This document shows positions 8,841 through 17,681 of a DNA stretch of 64,000 nt, in pieces. This stretch comes from JAAFHB01 sp963675995 (GTDB taxonomy: Bacteria; Bacteroidota; Bacteroidia; Bacteroidales; Prolixibacteraceae). The stretch lies in assembly GCA_963675995.2 (NCBI GenBank), contig CAXXIY010000002.1, positions 1,364,001-1,428,000 of the forward strand, given 5' to 3'. Within the stretch, counting starts at the first letter, position 1. The number at the start of each line of letters is the position of its first letter. Under the pieces are notes generated by a model that was not told the DNA's origin, did no database searches, and saw only the letters and a program-made list of their open reading frames with translations. The translations under genes were made by a program, and so were the position numbers.

Positions 8841-9794
8841 ATGATAATTTCATCTATGCGTTTTAATTCAATTTTAATGATCATTTTCCTTCTGATATTT
8901 TCAAAATCAACTGTTTATGCCAATGGATATGAGAAATACCGGCACTGTGTGGTCATGGCCGAACAGTCGCAAAACCAGATAGCTATTGCCAATATAAAAA
9001 CCGGCAGGATCATCTGGAACTGGAAACCTACTGATTCATCGGTTGCCCCGGAGCATTACGCCTGGTTTACGAATCCGAGCGATGCCAAGGTGGTTTATGG
9101 AGGGAAATATGTTTTGATGAGTGCGTCAGGAGGTGCCTGTGCCTTGATCCGGATAGCGGATAAAAAAATCATGTTTTACGCCAAAGCTGGAAAAAATCCG
9201 CATTCTGCAGAACTGCTACCCGATGGAAATATTATTTGTGCAGCAAGTACCGGGAATTGCCTGACTGTATTCAAAACAGACACGATCTCCTTTCCTGATC
9301 GGGTTATTCAGCGTTCCTTCTATTGCGATTTTGCCCACAATGTTGTATGGGACAAAAAAAGAGCCTTAGTATGGACGGCTGATCAGAATAAAATACGGAG
9401 TTTTAAATACAGTTTTTCCAATGATACTCCTGAGCTTCAACTCATTGATTCCCTTAAATTTGAGGATGAGTCAGGGCATGATTTATTCCCGATTCCGGGA
9501 CAGGATGCTCTGTTTTTTACATCACAGAACAAGACTTGGAATTTCAATATTCAGAAAAAAGTGCTGAAGGAAATTAAATCGGAATACCATTCCATCAAAA
9601 GTATTTCAGCTGAATCGAATGGAAAGACACCTATTATTTCTATTCCCAAAGAGCAGTGGTGGACAGACGAAATTATTGATATGAAAGGGAATTCCATTCT
9701 TCAAATCCCCGGGCTAAAGATTTACAAAGCCCGCTGGATCGTTGAAAATTCCTTCAGCTATCCAGATGGGAATCAAATAAAAGTTTGTCATTAA
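8841..9794 (+). CDS. secreted beta-propeller protein, DUF6528-like
   Basis: A 317-residue protein with a signal peptide; the ATG at 8856 gives the tighter signal (MRFNSILMIIFLLIFS), the ATG at 8841 adds five residues. The mature part starts with HCVVMAEQSQNQIAIANIKT and IIWNWKPTD and continues with blade-like repeats (CALIRIADKK, NIICAASTGNCLTVFK, VVWDKKRALVWTADQNKI). This arrangement matches secreted propellers of Bacteroidota annotated as DUF6528. Function unknown; such proteins usually sit near glycan-degradation genes, as here. A lipoprotein amidohydrolase follows 25 bp downstream, so co-transcription is likely. Confidence 0.75.
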   Translation: MIISSMRFNSILMIIFLLIFSKSTVYANGYEKYRHCVVMAEQSQNQIAIANIKTGRIIWNWKPTDSSVAPEHYAWFTNPSDAKVVYGGKYVLMSASGGACALIRIADKKIMFYAKAGKNPHSAELLPDGNIICAASTGNCLTVFKTDTISFPDRVIQRSFYCDFAHNVVWDKKRALVWTADQNKIRSFKYSFSNDTPELQLIDSLKFEDESGHDLFPIPGQDALFFTSQNKTWNFNIQKKVLKEIKSEYHSIKSISAESNGKTPIISIPKEQWWTDEIIDMKGNSILQIPGLKIYKARWIVENSFSYPDGNQIKVCH

Positions 9795-9819
9795 CTGGTT
9801 TATAAATCAAAGTTTCACC

Positions 9820-10932
9820 ATGAAAAATAAATGTTTTAAATATCTGTTTATTTCAGTTATCTGTGTTATAGGGATACTAATGATGAATTCATGTCAGCAA
9901 AAGACAACTTATTATACCACTGCCGATTTTATTAAAGTGCCCAAAATCGATGTCCATTTTCATTACAACACATCGGATATCAGGTATTTGATGTATGCCG
10001 ATTCATTGAATTTCAGGCTAGTTTCTCTCAATGTGGATACAGAAATGCCAATTGATGAGCAATTGAAAATCACAACTTCGATAAAACAGCAGTATCCCGA
10101 AAAGTTTGCTTTTTTGGGCACCTTCTCAGTGGATAGTTTTGGAAAAGCCGGATTTACAGAAGGAACAATCGCTCGCATTGAAAATTGTATGAAGGCTGGA
10201 GCATCGGGTATTAAAATCTGGAAAAACATCGGAATGGAGCTAAAAGATAGTGCCGGCCGATATGTAATGGTGGATGACCCGGCATTTGAGCCGGTTTTCA
10301 ACTATCTTGAAGGAAATGGAATCCCTTTGCTGGCACATTTGGGCGAGCCCAGGAATTGCTGGCTTCCTGAAAATAAAATGACAGTTGATAATGACCGCAG
10401 GTACTACAAAAATCACCCGAAATACCATATGTACCTGCACCCCGAAGAACCGTCGTATGAGGATCAGATCAATGCCCGCGATAACCTGCTAAAAAAACAT
10501 CCGAACCTCAGTTTCACAGGAGCTCATCTGGCCAGTTTAGAATGGAATGTTGACGAGTTGGCTAATCGTTTTGAAACGTTCCCTAACATGCGAGCAGACC
10601 TTGCCGCAAGAATCGGGCATTTACAATACCAGTCGTTAGCAAATCGCGAACGGGTCCGTAATTTTTTAATCAAATATCAGGACCGTATACTTTATGGTTC
10701 GGATATGACAATCAATGAGCAGGATAATGACTTTGCCCGCGTAAGTAAAGGCATTCGTGCAAGATGGTTTGAGCATTGGGCTTATTTGGCAACAGATTCG
10801 GTATTTGTGATCAAAGATCTTGGAGAAAGGAAAATTAAAGGACTGCAATTGCCTCGGGAGGTCATTGATAAAATATTTTGTAAAAATGGTGAAAAGTTCT
10901 TTCTTTATAATTCGTTAAAAACAGAAAAATGA
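9820..10932 (+). CDS. lipoprotein amidohydrolase (COG2159-type)
   Basis: A 370-residue protein. The N-terminus has a lipobox ending MNSC with Cys25 as the likely lipidated residue, so it is anchored to a membrane and faces the periplasm or outside. The metal-binding HxH appears in IDVHFHYN near residue 48. Further family blocks are KAGASGIKIWKNIG, IPLLAHLGEP, NLSFTGAHLAS and ILYGSDM, giving the His and Asp ligands of a TIM-barrel amidohydrolase. Substrate unknown. Its stop overlaps the start of the lysoplasmalogenase gene (ATGA), so the two are translationally coupled. Confidence 0.85.
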   Translation: MKNKCFKYLFISVICVIGILMMNSCQQKTTYYTTADFIKVPKIDVHFHYNTSDIRYLMYADSLNFRLVSLNVDTEMPIDEQLKITTSIKQQYPEKFAFLGTFSVDSFGKAGFTEGTIARIENCMKAGASGIKIWKNIGMELKDSAGRYVMVDDPAFEPVFNYLEGNGIPLLAHLGEPRNCWLPENKMTVDNDRRYYKNHPKYHMYLHPEEPSYEDQINARDNLLKKHPNLSFTGAHLASLEWNVDELANRFETFPNMRADLAARIGHLQYQSLANRERVRNFLIKYQDRILYGSDMTINEQDNDFARVSKGIRARWFEHWAYLATDSVFVIKDLGERKIKGLQLPREVIDKIFCKNGEKFFLYNSLKTEK

Positions 10933-11594
10933 AGAATCAGCAACTTAGGAGAAAATGGATTTACGGTTTGTTATTAATCCCAGTTATTTCAGCAATTCTG
11001 GCGCTTTATCATCATGATTTTATCTATAAATCGGGCGTTGCAGGTGGTGGCATTCTGATACTTTTCATTCTGTATTTCTATCAGTTGAGGCAATCGAAAG
11101 ATATATGGATGATATTAGGGGCATTTCTGTTTTCAATAGGCGGAGACTGGTTTTTATCGAACAGACATGGTGATGTCGGGATGTTTGTAACAGGTATTGC
11201 GCTCTTTTTTCTGGCACACGTTGGCTACCTGTCCTTCGCTTTGCTAAACGGACGGATAAACCGCACTTTTACCCTGGTTTTACTTGTTGGCTACCTTTCA
11301 TTTTTCTTTTTGAAATTGTATCCCTCCATAGATAACAAGGTGCTCATGTCTGCTGCACTGATTTATTTGTTGATTTCCTGCTTTTCGCTGGGAGCGGCAA
11401 TAGGTATAAAAGGTGAAACAATTGTAAAGTGGGTGTATGTTTTCGGAATAATAATGGTTTTATTTTCAGATACCATTATCGCATTCAGAGAATTTGCAGG
11501 TTACAAGCAGATGAGTTTTCTTATTTTGCCAACTTATTATCTGGCACAGATCAGTGTCACATTTTCATTGATTAGAAAGTACCTAACGTTGTAA
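10929..11594 (+). CDS. YhhN/TMEM86-family lysoplasmalogenase-like membrane protein
   Basis: A 221-residue protein with about eight hydrophobic segments. The YhhN hallmarks are present: GGDWFLSN after the third helix, FLAHVGYLSFAL, SDTIIAFREF and a terminal LPTYYLAQISVTFSLI. Family members hydrolyse the vinyl-ether bond of lysoplasmalogens or serve as membrane proteins of unknown role, and bacterial activity is proven for only a few. The start overlaps the preceding stop by four bases. The 3' end overlaps the convergent ABC-F gene by 12 bp. Confidence 0.85.
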   Translation: MKNQQLRRKWIYGLLLIPVISAILALYHHDFIYKSGVAGGGILILFILYFYQLRQSKDIWMILGAFLFSIGGDWFLSNRHGDVGMFVTGIALFFLAHVGYLSFALLNGRINRTFTLVLLVGYLSFFFLKLYPSIDNKVLMSAALIYLLISCFSLGAAIGIKGETIVKWVYVFGIIMVLFSDTIIAFREFAGYKQMSFLILPTYYLAQISVTFSLIRKYLTL

Positions 11595-13226
11595 ATTCCG
11601 TTCGAGTTCGCGCAGATTGTCCATTCTTTTCTTTTGAAGAAAGCTGTGAATATCGCCAAGATGTTCTTTCACCTGTTTATTCCCGAATTCAAAAACTTTG
11701 GTGACCAGTCCCGAAAGAAAATCGCGGTCGTGTGAAACCAGAATCAGGGTTCCGTCAAAATCCATCAAGGCGCTTTTCAGAATGTCCTTGGTTTTCATAT
11801 CCAGATGATTGGTAGGCTCATCCAGAATCAGCAGGTTAACCGGTTCCAGCAGAAGTTTAATCATCGCCAGTCTTGTCCTTTCTCCCCCCGAGAGTACTTT
11901 GACCTTCTTGGTCATATTATCTCCTCCAAACATAAAGGCCCCCAGAATATCCCTGATCTTTGTACGGATATCTCCTTTGGCAACATCATCGATAGTTTGG
12001 AATACGGTTATTTCCTCATCAAGCAGTGAAGCCTGGTTTTGAGCAAAATAGCCAATCATGGTGTTATGACCCAGTGTGAGTGTTCCCTCATATTCAATCT
12101 CACCCATCAACCCTTTAACCAGGGTCGATTTTCCTTCCCCGTTTTTTCCAACAAAAGCGACTCTTTCACCGCGCTGAATGGTGAGCGATGCATTTGCGAA
12201 TACGAGATGTTCGTCGTACCTTTTTGTCATCCCTTCAAGCACAACAGGATAGTTTCCTGATCGGGGAGAAGGGGGGAACTTCAGGCGAAGTGCAGAATTA
12301 TCCTCTTCGTCAATTTCAACCAACGTCAACTTTTCCAACATTTTAACACGTGACTGTACCTGGTTGGTTTTCGAATAGGTTCCTTTAAATCTGTCGATAA
12401 AATCCTGATTATCAGCAATCATTCTCCGTTGTTCCTCAAACTGTTTCATTTGCTGTTCGCGCCGCTCCTGCCTCAGCGTGAGATAAAGAGAATAATTGAC
12501 TTTGTAATCGTATATGCGCCCCATTGTAACTTCAATCGTACGTGTAGTAATATTGTCAACGAATGCCCTGTCGTGCGAAATCAATATTACCGCTTTGGCA
12601 CTGTTGATCAGGAACTCTTCAAGCCATTGAATCGATTCGATATCCATGTGGTTAGTGGGCTCATCAAGAAGGATCAGGTCAGGTTTCTGAAGCAAGATTT
12701 TGGCCAATTCAATCCTCATCCGCCACCCGCCGCTGAATTCACTGGTAGGGCGGGTGAAATCTTCACGTTTAAACCCTAATCCCAGCAGGATTTTCTCCAC
12801 TTCAGCATCGTAATTGATCTCTTCAATCGCGTAGAATTTTTCGCTCAATGTCGACACCTGTTCAATCAACGCGTAATAACTTTCTGATTCATAATCAGTC
12901 CGAGTGGACATCTCATGATTCAACATCTCAATTTCGCGCTCCATCTCAAAGATCTTTGCGAAAGCCTGAGCAGCTTCTTCAAATACTGTACGATTATCCT
13001 CTGTCATCAGATGCTGTGGCAGATAGGCAATCACTGCGTCTTTGGGAGCTGAGATCTTTCCGGAGGATGTGGTTCGCACTCCGGCAATAATTTTCAACAA
13101 GGTCGATTTACCTGCTCCGTTTTTCCCCATCAGGGCGATGCGGTCTTTATCGTTAATTACAAATGAGATATCTTTAAAAAGAGTGGTTCCTCCAAACTCT
13201 ACGGTAAGTCCGTCAACTGAGATCAT
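11583..13226 (-). CDS. ABC-F family ATPase, ribosome-associated
   Basis: A 547-residue soluble protein with two ABC ATPase domains and no membrane segment. Domain 1 has Walker A GKNGAGKST and signature EFSGGWRMR with LLDEPTNHMD; domain 2 has GKNGEGKST, signature LSGGERTRLAM and LILDEPTNHLD. The linker between them (about residues 240-300) is charged and helical, as in translation factors of this family. Members act at the ribosomal E site on stalled ribosomes, and some give antibiotic resistance. Length and order fit a housekeeping ABC-F of the YbiT/Uup type. It is transcribed alone and converges with the upstream + strand operon. Confidence 0.93.
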   Translation of the reverse strand: MISVDGLTVEFGGTTLFKDISFVINDKDRIALMGKNGAGKSTLLKIIAGVRTTSSGKISAPKDAVIAYLPQHLMTEDNRTVFEEAAQAFAKIFEMEREIEMLNHEMSTRTDYESESYYALIEQVSTLSEKFYAIEEINYDAEVEKILLGLGFKREDFTRPTSEFSGGWRMRIELAKILLQKPDLILLDEPTNHMDIESIQWLEEFLINSAKAVILISHDRAFVDNITTRTIEVTMGRIYDYKVNYSLYLTLRQERREQQMKQFEEQRRMIADNQDFIDRFKGTYSKTNQVQSRVKMLEKLTLVEIDEEDNSALRLKFPPSPRSGNYPVVLEGMTKRYDEHLVFANASLTIQRGERVAFVGKNGEGKSTLVKGLMGEIEYEGTLTLGHNTMIGYFAQNQASLLDEEITVFQTIDDVAKGDIRTKIRDILGAFMFGGDNMTKKVKVLSGGERTRLAMIKLLLEPVNLLILDEPTNHLDMKTKDILKSALMDFDGTLILVSHDRDFLSGLVTKVFEFGNKQVKEHLGDIHSFLQKKRMDNLRELERNLQR

Positions 13227-13365
13227 ATACGATTTTTAATAAGCCGCAAATATACCACTTTCGGGCAAACATTTTTTTGAGTGAAAGCACCTCTATAAAC
13301 ACATAGATTATTACTACTTTGTGATCATTATAAAAGTATTGCCATTATATTTTAAATTGCTATCG

Positions 13366-14094
13366 ATGAATAGATTATCTATTAAAATTTCAATCAGGGT
13401 ATTGATTTATGCATTTTGTTCTATTCTATTTCTGACATCGTGTAATGTCTCCCGGAAATACGCTAAAGCTTCTTCAGTCAGTTGGGAGAAGGATATTCTT
13501 CAATTTGAACAAAGAGACAAGAATGAGAAAGATCCGGAGAATGCCATCCTGGTTGCAGGTAGTTCCAGCATCAGGTTGTGGTCGACACTGAAGGAAGATC
13601 TAGCGCCCTACCCGGTGATTCAGAGGGGATTTGGTGGTTCAAAATTTTCTGATCTTGCCGTATTTGCAAAAAGAATTGTCTACCCTCACCAATTTCGGGC
13701 GCTTGTCATTTTCGAGGCGAATGATATCACAGGGGCTGCAGCAGACAAGTCACCCCGTGAGGTAGTGAAGTTATTCGGTAATTTTGTCCGGACTGTGAGA
13801 AAGAGATATGCCGAGGTTCCAATATTCTTAATCGAAATTACACCGACGGGAAGTCGGTGGCCGGTATGGCCTAAAATTAAAGAGACCAATCAACTATTAA
13901 AAGCGTCGTGCTCAAAGATGCACAATACCTGGTTTATTGATACGGCGGCATCCTATCTGAATAAGGAGGGGGAACCCAGAAATGAACTTTTTATCAAGGA
14001 TAAGCTCCATCAGAACCGGAATGGTTACCTCATCTGGGGAGATCTTGTGAGGGGAAAATTGGATGAAGTGTTGCCGCAAATTACTAAAAAATAG
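13366..14094 (+). CDS. lipoprotein SGNH/GDSL hydrolase
   Basis: I start it at ATG 13366 instead of the GTG at 13321, because this gives a compact lipoprotein signal, MNRLSIKISIRVLIYAFCSI, ending in lipobox LTSC. The mature protein carries SGNH blocks: ILVAGSSSIRLW with the nucleophile Ser (block I), GFGGSKFSD (block II), and KLHQNRNGYLIWG with the catalytic His (block V). Block III reads EANDI where GENDI is usual, so the oxyanion-hole Gly is shifted or absent, but Asn is kept. The likely activity is esterase or acylhydrolase outside the inner membrane; substrate unknown. It stands alone. Confidence 0.85.
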   Translation: MNRLSIKISIRVLIYAFCSILFLTSCNVSRKYAKASSVSWEKDILQFEQRDKNEKDPENAILVAGSSSIRLWSTLKEDLAPYPVIQRGFGGSKFSDLAVFAKRIVYPHQFRALVIFEANDITGAAADKSPREVVKLFGNFVRTVRKRYAEVPIFLIEITPTGSRWPVWPKIKETNQLLKASCSKMHNTWFIDTAASYLNKEGEPRNELFIKDKLHQNRNGYLIWGDLVRGKLDEVLPQITKK

Positions 14095-14143
14095 AGCTTT
14101 ATGAATTGTTTTTCCTTTCTGCCAAATTTTGCCAAGGAAAGGA

Positions 14144-14151
14144 TACCTTTG
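14144..14151 (+). promoter_or_regulatory. TAnnTTTG -7 box before the DUF4494 gene
   Basis: TACCTTTG matches the Bacteroidota sigma -7 consensus exactly and lies 25 bp before the ATG. A -33 element at the usual distance is not clear. Confidence 0.5.
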
Positions 14152-14175
14152 TAGTTAATATTAAAATTTATTCAA

Positions 14176-14742
14176 ATGAATACCTGGTTCGAGTGCACTG
14201 CAAAATATATTAAGATGGATGAAAACGGCCACGAAAAAAAGGCCAGCGAGACCTATATGCTTGACGCCATCTCATTTACTGAAGCTGAAAGTCGTATTTA
14301 CAAGGAACTTCAGACCATGGTCAGTGGTGAGTTTTCGGTGAGCAAAATTGCAAAAACACGTATCTCCGAAATAATTCCTTCCGATAATGGCGATCGCTGG
14401 TATAAAGCTAAAGTAGCATTTATCACAGTTGATGAAGAGAGCGGTAAAGAGAAACGGATAGCTCAGTTTGTTTTGGTCTTTTCAAGTAGTATCAAGGAGG
14501 CTTACGATCAGATTATTGAAGCGATGCAGGGAATGATGGTTGACTTTGAGATCAGTGGAATTAATGAAAGTACTATTCTGGATGTCTTTCCGTATACTGT
14601 CGATAAAAATGAAGTACCGGCTAATTTGAAGCCTATACCATCTTTTTTGACGACACCTGAAATCCAGGATGAGTCCTTCATCGATGAAGATATAGATAGT
14701 CAGGATTTTAATGACGATTTGGATCCTATTCCTGAGGATTAG
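14176..14742 (+). CDS. DUF4494 family protein
   Basis: A 188-residue soluble protein starting MNTWFECTAKYIKMDENGHEKK. The family pattern is clear: WFEC at the N-terminus, YMLDAISFTEAESRIYKEL, and a second half repeating the arrangement (KAKVAFITVDEES, then FVLVFSSSIKEAYDQIIEAM). The two halves look like a duplicated alpha/beta unit. The C-terminal 40 residues are acidic and low in complexity. DUF4494 is common in Bacteroidota and often lies near translation or phage-related genes; no function is known. It precedes the peroxiredoxin gene by about 100 bp. Confidence 0.85.
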   Translation: MNTWFECTAKYIKMDENGHEKKASETYMLDAISFTEAESRIYKELQTMVSGEFSVSKIAKTRISEIIPSDNGDRWYKAKVAFITVDEESGKEKRIAQFVLVFSSSIKEAYDQIIEAMQGMMVDFEISGINESTILDVFPYTVDKNEVPANLKPIPSFLTTPEIQDESFIDEDIDSQDFNDDLDPIPED

Positions 14743-14844
14743 CCCGACCGATTCTTCGGTTCAAGAGGTAATTTTTGATGAACAATATTGTAGTAACATT
14801 TGTTATTACTATGTATTATTTTAAAAAATTTAAAAATTATATTT

Positions 14845-15477
14845 ATGAGCACATTAGTTGGAAAAAAAGCTCCGGAATTTAAAGCTAACGCAGTTATCAA
14901 CGGAAATGACATTGTTGAAAATTATTCTCTTGATCAGTTTATTGGTCAAAAATATGTAGTATTCTTCTTTTATCCTCTCGATTTTACATTTGTTTGTCCT
15001 ACAGAGCTTTTGGCTTTTCAGGAGAAATTGGCTGAGTTTGAGAAACGTGAAACTGCTGTTGTAGGATGTTCGGTTGACTCTCAGTTCTCGCATTGGGCAT
15101 GGTTAAACACCGAGAAGAAGAATGGTGGAATCAAAGGTGTTACCTATCCAATCGTTGCAGATCTTTCCAAGACAATTGCTGAGAATTATGGCGTTCTTGC
15201 AGGCGAATACGATATTGATGAAGATGGTAAATCAATATTTAATGGTGGACCAGTAGCTTATCGTGGTCTTTTTCTGATCGACAAAAACGGTGTTGTGCGT
15301 CATCAGCTTGTCAATGATTTACCACTTGGTCGTAGTGTTGATGAAGCCTTACGTACTTTAGATGCCCTGAGACATTTTGAAGAGTATGGTGAAGTTTGTC
15401 CCGCTAACTGGCAGGAGGGAAAAGAGGCAATGAAAGCATCAGCTGACGGCGTTGCGGATTATCTTTCAAAACACTAA
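14845..15477 (+). CDS. typical 2-Cys peroxiredoxin (AhpC/Prx type)
   Basis: A 210-residue protein. The true start is ATG 14845 (MSTLVGKKAPEFKAN); the open frame runs further back only through a TTG. The peroxidatic Cys lies in DFTFVCPTELLAF (about residue 50) and the resolving Cys in GEVCPANWQEG (about residue 171). It reduces peroxides and peroxynitrite in the cytoplasm, usually using thioredoxin. A superoxide reductase gene follows after 52 bp, so superoxide is turned to peroxide and the peroxide removed by one operon. A TAACATTTG element at 14793-14802 is a possible -7 region. Confidence 0.93.
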   Translation: MSTLVGKKAPEFKANAVINGNDIVENYSLDQFIGQKYVVFFFYPLDFTFVCPTELLAFQEKLAEFEKRETAVVGCSVDSQFSHWAWLNTEKKNGGIKGVTYPIVADLSKTIAENYGVLAGEYDIDEDGKSIFNGGPVAYRGLFLIDKNGVVRHQLVNDLPLGRSVDEALRTLDALRHFEEYGEVCPANWQEGKEAMKASADGVADYLSKH

Positions 15478-15529
15478 GACTTATTTCGTTTTGGTATTTA
15501 AATATAAAAACTCTTAAAACTCAAAGAAA

Positions 15530-15910
15530 ATGAAAATCAACCGGTACGAAGACATTTCCCAGATCGATCGCGAAGCTAAACGCGATTATATTGATCGTCA
15601 TTCTGCTTTTGTGACTTGTGACGGTCAGGCTGTAAAAGGTGAAAAATTTAAAGTCAATGTTAAAATAGGCAACGAGTACAAGCATCCTGATGATTTTGAT
15701 CATTATATCAGCTGGATTCAATTATGGGATGGTGAGCGTATGCTTGCCGAAGCTACATTTATTGCCGGCGCTCAGGGTGGTGCACCAAGTCAGGCTGAAG
15801 TTGATTTTTATATTGTTCCTACCAAATCACTTAAGTTGTCAGCTCTTGCCTATTGTACCAAACATGGCTTATGGCAAAGTGATGAGAAAACTGTTGAAGT
15901 GGAAGGTTAA
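15530..15910 (+). CDS. superoxide reductase (class II, neelaredoxin type)
   Basis: A 126-residue protein with the SORL iron-site ligands: NEYKHPDDFDHYISWIQL gives two His ligands, and AYCTKHGLWQS gives the Cys and last His of the Fe(His)4Cys centre. An N-terminal His near residue 24 (DRHSAF) is the expected fourth histidine. No rubredoxin-like N-terminal domain is present, so it is the one-iron class II type. It converts superoxide to hydrogen peroxide without making oxygen, which is typical of anaerobes. It shares an operon with the upstream peroxiredoxin and is followed by a strong terminator. Confidence 0.9.
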   Translation: MKINRYEDISQIDREAKRDYIDRHSAFVTCDGQAVKGEKFKVNVKIGNEYKHPDDFDHYISWIQLWDGERMLAEATFIAGAQGGAPSQAEVDFYIVPTKSLKLSALAYCTKHGLWQSDEKTVEVEG

Positions 15911-15922
15911 ATGCTTAAAGGG

Positions 15923-15967
15923 CTGATTGAATTGCATTAAAAGCAATTCAGTCAGTTCTATTTTTCG
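15923..15967 (+). terminator. intrinsic terminator after the superoxide reductase gene
   Basis: A 13-bp stem (CTGATTGAATTGC with GCAATTCAGTCAG, one G-U pair) and a short loop are followed by TTCTATTTTT. Confidence 0.85.
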
Positions 15968-16081
15968 AATAAATAGTTCTGATGGTTCAGGATTTTTTAG
16001 GTTTCGTCGTAAAATCTCCAAAAGTCACTAAAAATTAACGTTAATTAACCTTGTTTAAATGAAGTTAGTGGTTTTCTAACC

Positions 16082-16180
16082 TACATTTGTGCAGTTGCTT
16101 AAGAGCAGGTTTTTTCATAGGATTTAGGTTAGTTAGGTTAGGTTAGGAGAGGGTGTCGCAAGATGCCCTCTTCTTAATTT
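16082..16180 (+). ncRNA. possible small RNA
   Basis: This 365-bp gap between convergent genes holds an exact TAnnTTTG box (TACATTTG, 16082-16089). About 60 bp later comes a strong hairpin (16146-16173: a stem of about 11 bp closed by a GCAA tetraloop) followed by TTCTTAATTT. Between them lies a purine-rich run of GGTTA/GTTAG repeats (about 16125-16148). No ORF fits. Promoter plus hairpin makes an independent transcript of about 80 nt plausible, but the family is unknown and the U-tract is imperfect. Confidence 0.4.
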
Positions 16181-16275
16181 ACGGAGGTCATCGACTGAAA
16201 GAATTGATTTACTAAATTTGAGCTGAATAAGATTAGCAAGGAATGCAAATAAAGGAGGATAAAACCTGTTCCACT

Positions 16276-16659
16276 TTATTCAAATAACCCCTCCTCCCGT
16301 ACAATCATTACAATTGCTGAATGGGAGAGAATGATATATTTTTCACCTTTGAATTCGACATCAAATCCGGCTTTATTCAGGTATACTGCCAGATCACCAA
16401 CTTTAGCTTGTAAGGGAACGTATTTTACCGAATCACGACTCTCTTTCCACGACTCTTCTTCTTCATTCATCATTGGAATCGGAAATCCGGGACCAATTTT
16501 GATCACATAACCTGCCTGAATACTCTCCTTTTCGACAGCTGCGGGTGGCAGGTATAACCCGGATGTTGTCTGAAGATTGGGATTTTTTGGTTTAATAAGA
16601 ACCTTGTCTCCTATCATAATGATTTTCTCAAGGTCCTTTTCATCAAGATTAAGGCTCAT
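16276..16659 (-). CDS. GroES/Cpn10-like protein
   Basis: A 127-residue protein with the Cpn10 fold order: DKVLIKPKNPN, then TTSGLYLPP in the mobile-loop position, AGYVIKIGPGFP, VGDLAVYLNKAGFDVEFKG, and KYIILSHSAIVMIV at the end. It is longer than canonical GroES (about 90-97) because of an acidic insertion (EEEESWKESRDS) in the region of the roof hairpin, and the N-terminus has about 12 extra residues. It is a GroES paralogue without a neighbouring GroEL. Whether it works with GroEL is unknown. It lies downstream of the EEP-family gene on the same strand, 47 bp away. Confidence 0.8.
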   Translation of the reverse strand: MSLNLDEKDLEKIIMIGDKVLIKPKNPNLQTTSGLYLPPAAVEKESIQAGYVIKIGPGFPIPMMNEEEESWKESRDSVKYVPLQAKVGDLAVYLNKAGFDVEFKGEKYIILSHSAIVMIVREEGLFE

Positions 16660-16706
16660 CTTTCTTAATTATAATTTTTTTAGATGGTGCTTTTGAGTAA
16701 AGAAAT

Positions 16707-17546
16707 TTACTTTAATTGAATTTCAATAGCGACCGGCAGGTGATCTGAGGGGTACCTGCCATCCTTTGAATCGGTCAATACACTGTATTTATTTACTTCA
16801 ACCAGTTTATTTACAAATATATAATCGATACGCGTATCGAGCGGGCTTTTGATATCGAATCCATTAAACGTACCCAATGGACCCTGAGGAACGGTCTGGC
16901 TTACCTGTCGTGAATCTTTCATTCTTTGTCGGATCAATACCAATGGTTTTTCCATCGGGGTCAGGTTGAAGTCTCCTGTCAGAAGAACAGGATCTTTTCT
17001 GTCTGTAATTTCAACGATCTTTTTCAGGATTAATTCCGCAGATTTCTTTCTGGCGGTAACCCCCTTGTGATCGAAGTGGGTGTTAAAAACATAGAACGAT
17101 TTCCAGCTCTCCTTTTCCTTAAATCTGGCCCAGGTACAGATTCTGTTCAGGGCGGCATCCCAGCTTTTTGAAGGAACCTGAGGTGTCTTGGATAACCAGA
17201 ATGTTCCATCTTCCATAAGGGTATAACGATTCGAATTATAGTAAATTGCAGTGAATTCGCCATTGATGTTGCCATCATCCCGACCGACTCCGACATATTC
17301 AAATCCTGACATTCCCTCCTTTAAATTCATAACCTGGTCATATAATGCTTCCTGAACAGAGAAAATATCGGCTTTGTAAGTTTTTAAAAGCCGGATCACT
17401 TCTGCACGACGGTTTGGCCAGCTATTCTCTTTATCTCCCGGATTGTTATATCTAATATTGTAGGTGATTACATTCATCGGTTTTTGCGCATTACCCGGAA
17501 AAACGAGTGCGAAAAGGATCAGAACTGTCAGGAGATACCGTTTCAT
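16707..17546 (-). CDS. secreted endonuclease/exonuclease/phosphatase family protein
   Basis: The true start is the ATG at 17546 (MKRYLLTVLILFALVFPGNAQ, a signal peptide), not the in-frame ATG at 17618, which belongs to the structured leader. The 279-residue product has EEP blocks: NVITYNIRYNNPGD, DIFSVQEALYDQ with the metal Glu, FNTHFDHKG, VLLTGDFNLTP, RIDYIFV and SDHLPVAIEI with the catalytic His. Such secreted proteins are phosphodiesterases or phosphatases, and the substrate is unknown. The start codon lies inside a hairpin arm of the leader at 17544-17652, so translation may be controlled. Confidence 0.88.
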   Translation of the reverse strand: MKRYLLTVLILFALVFPGNAQKPMNVITYNIRYNNPGDKENSWPNRRAEVIRLLKTYKADIFSVQEALYDQVMNLKEGMSGFEYVGVGRDDGNINGEFTAIYYNSNRYTLMEDGTFWLSKTPQVPSKSWDAALNRICTWARFKEKESWKSFYVFNTHFDHKGVTARKKSAELILKKIVEITDRKDPVLLTGDFNLTPMEKPLVLIRQRMKDSRQVSQTVPQGPLGTFNGFDIKSPLDTRIDYIFVNKLVEVNKYSVLTDSKDGRYPSDHLPVAIEIQLK

Positions 17547-17652
17547 GTGAATAAATTTAGTTAATGGTGTATAATGTGAGATTTTTGATTCACATGGAAC
17601 CCTCATTAACTCATTCATAAATTGTTATGAATAAAAGTAAATGAGGGTTTCC
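17544..17652 (-). promoter_or_regulatory. double-hairpin leader hiding the start codon of the EEP gene
   Basis: In RNA order (minus strand), AACCCTCATT (17649-17640) pairs with AATGAGGGTT (17607-17598), with an inner 7-bp TTCATAA/TTATGAA hairpin in the loop. Directly after, CATGTGAAT (17596-17588) pairs with ATTCACATG (17552-17544), and that last arm contains the AUG of the EEP gene. Extended arms give 12 of 13 pairs. The element lies between htpG and the EEP gene. The same design recurs at 22596-22697. It also contains the minimal start-stop AUGUGA. Confidence 0.6.
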
Positions 17653-17681
17653 CTGAGTCGATTTTTTCTAAAATTACCGAA

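Noticed and set aside
16125..16148. GGTTAG-like repeats resembling telomere sequence
   Set aside because: Only about four imperfect units, inside a bacterial chromosome; treated as part of the possible small RNA.
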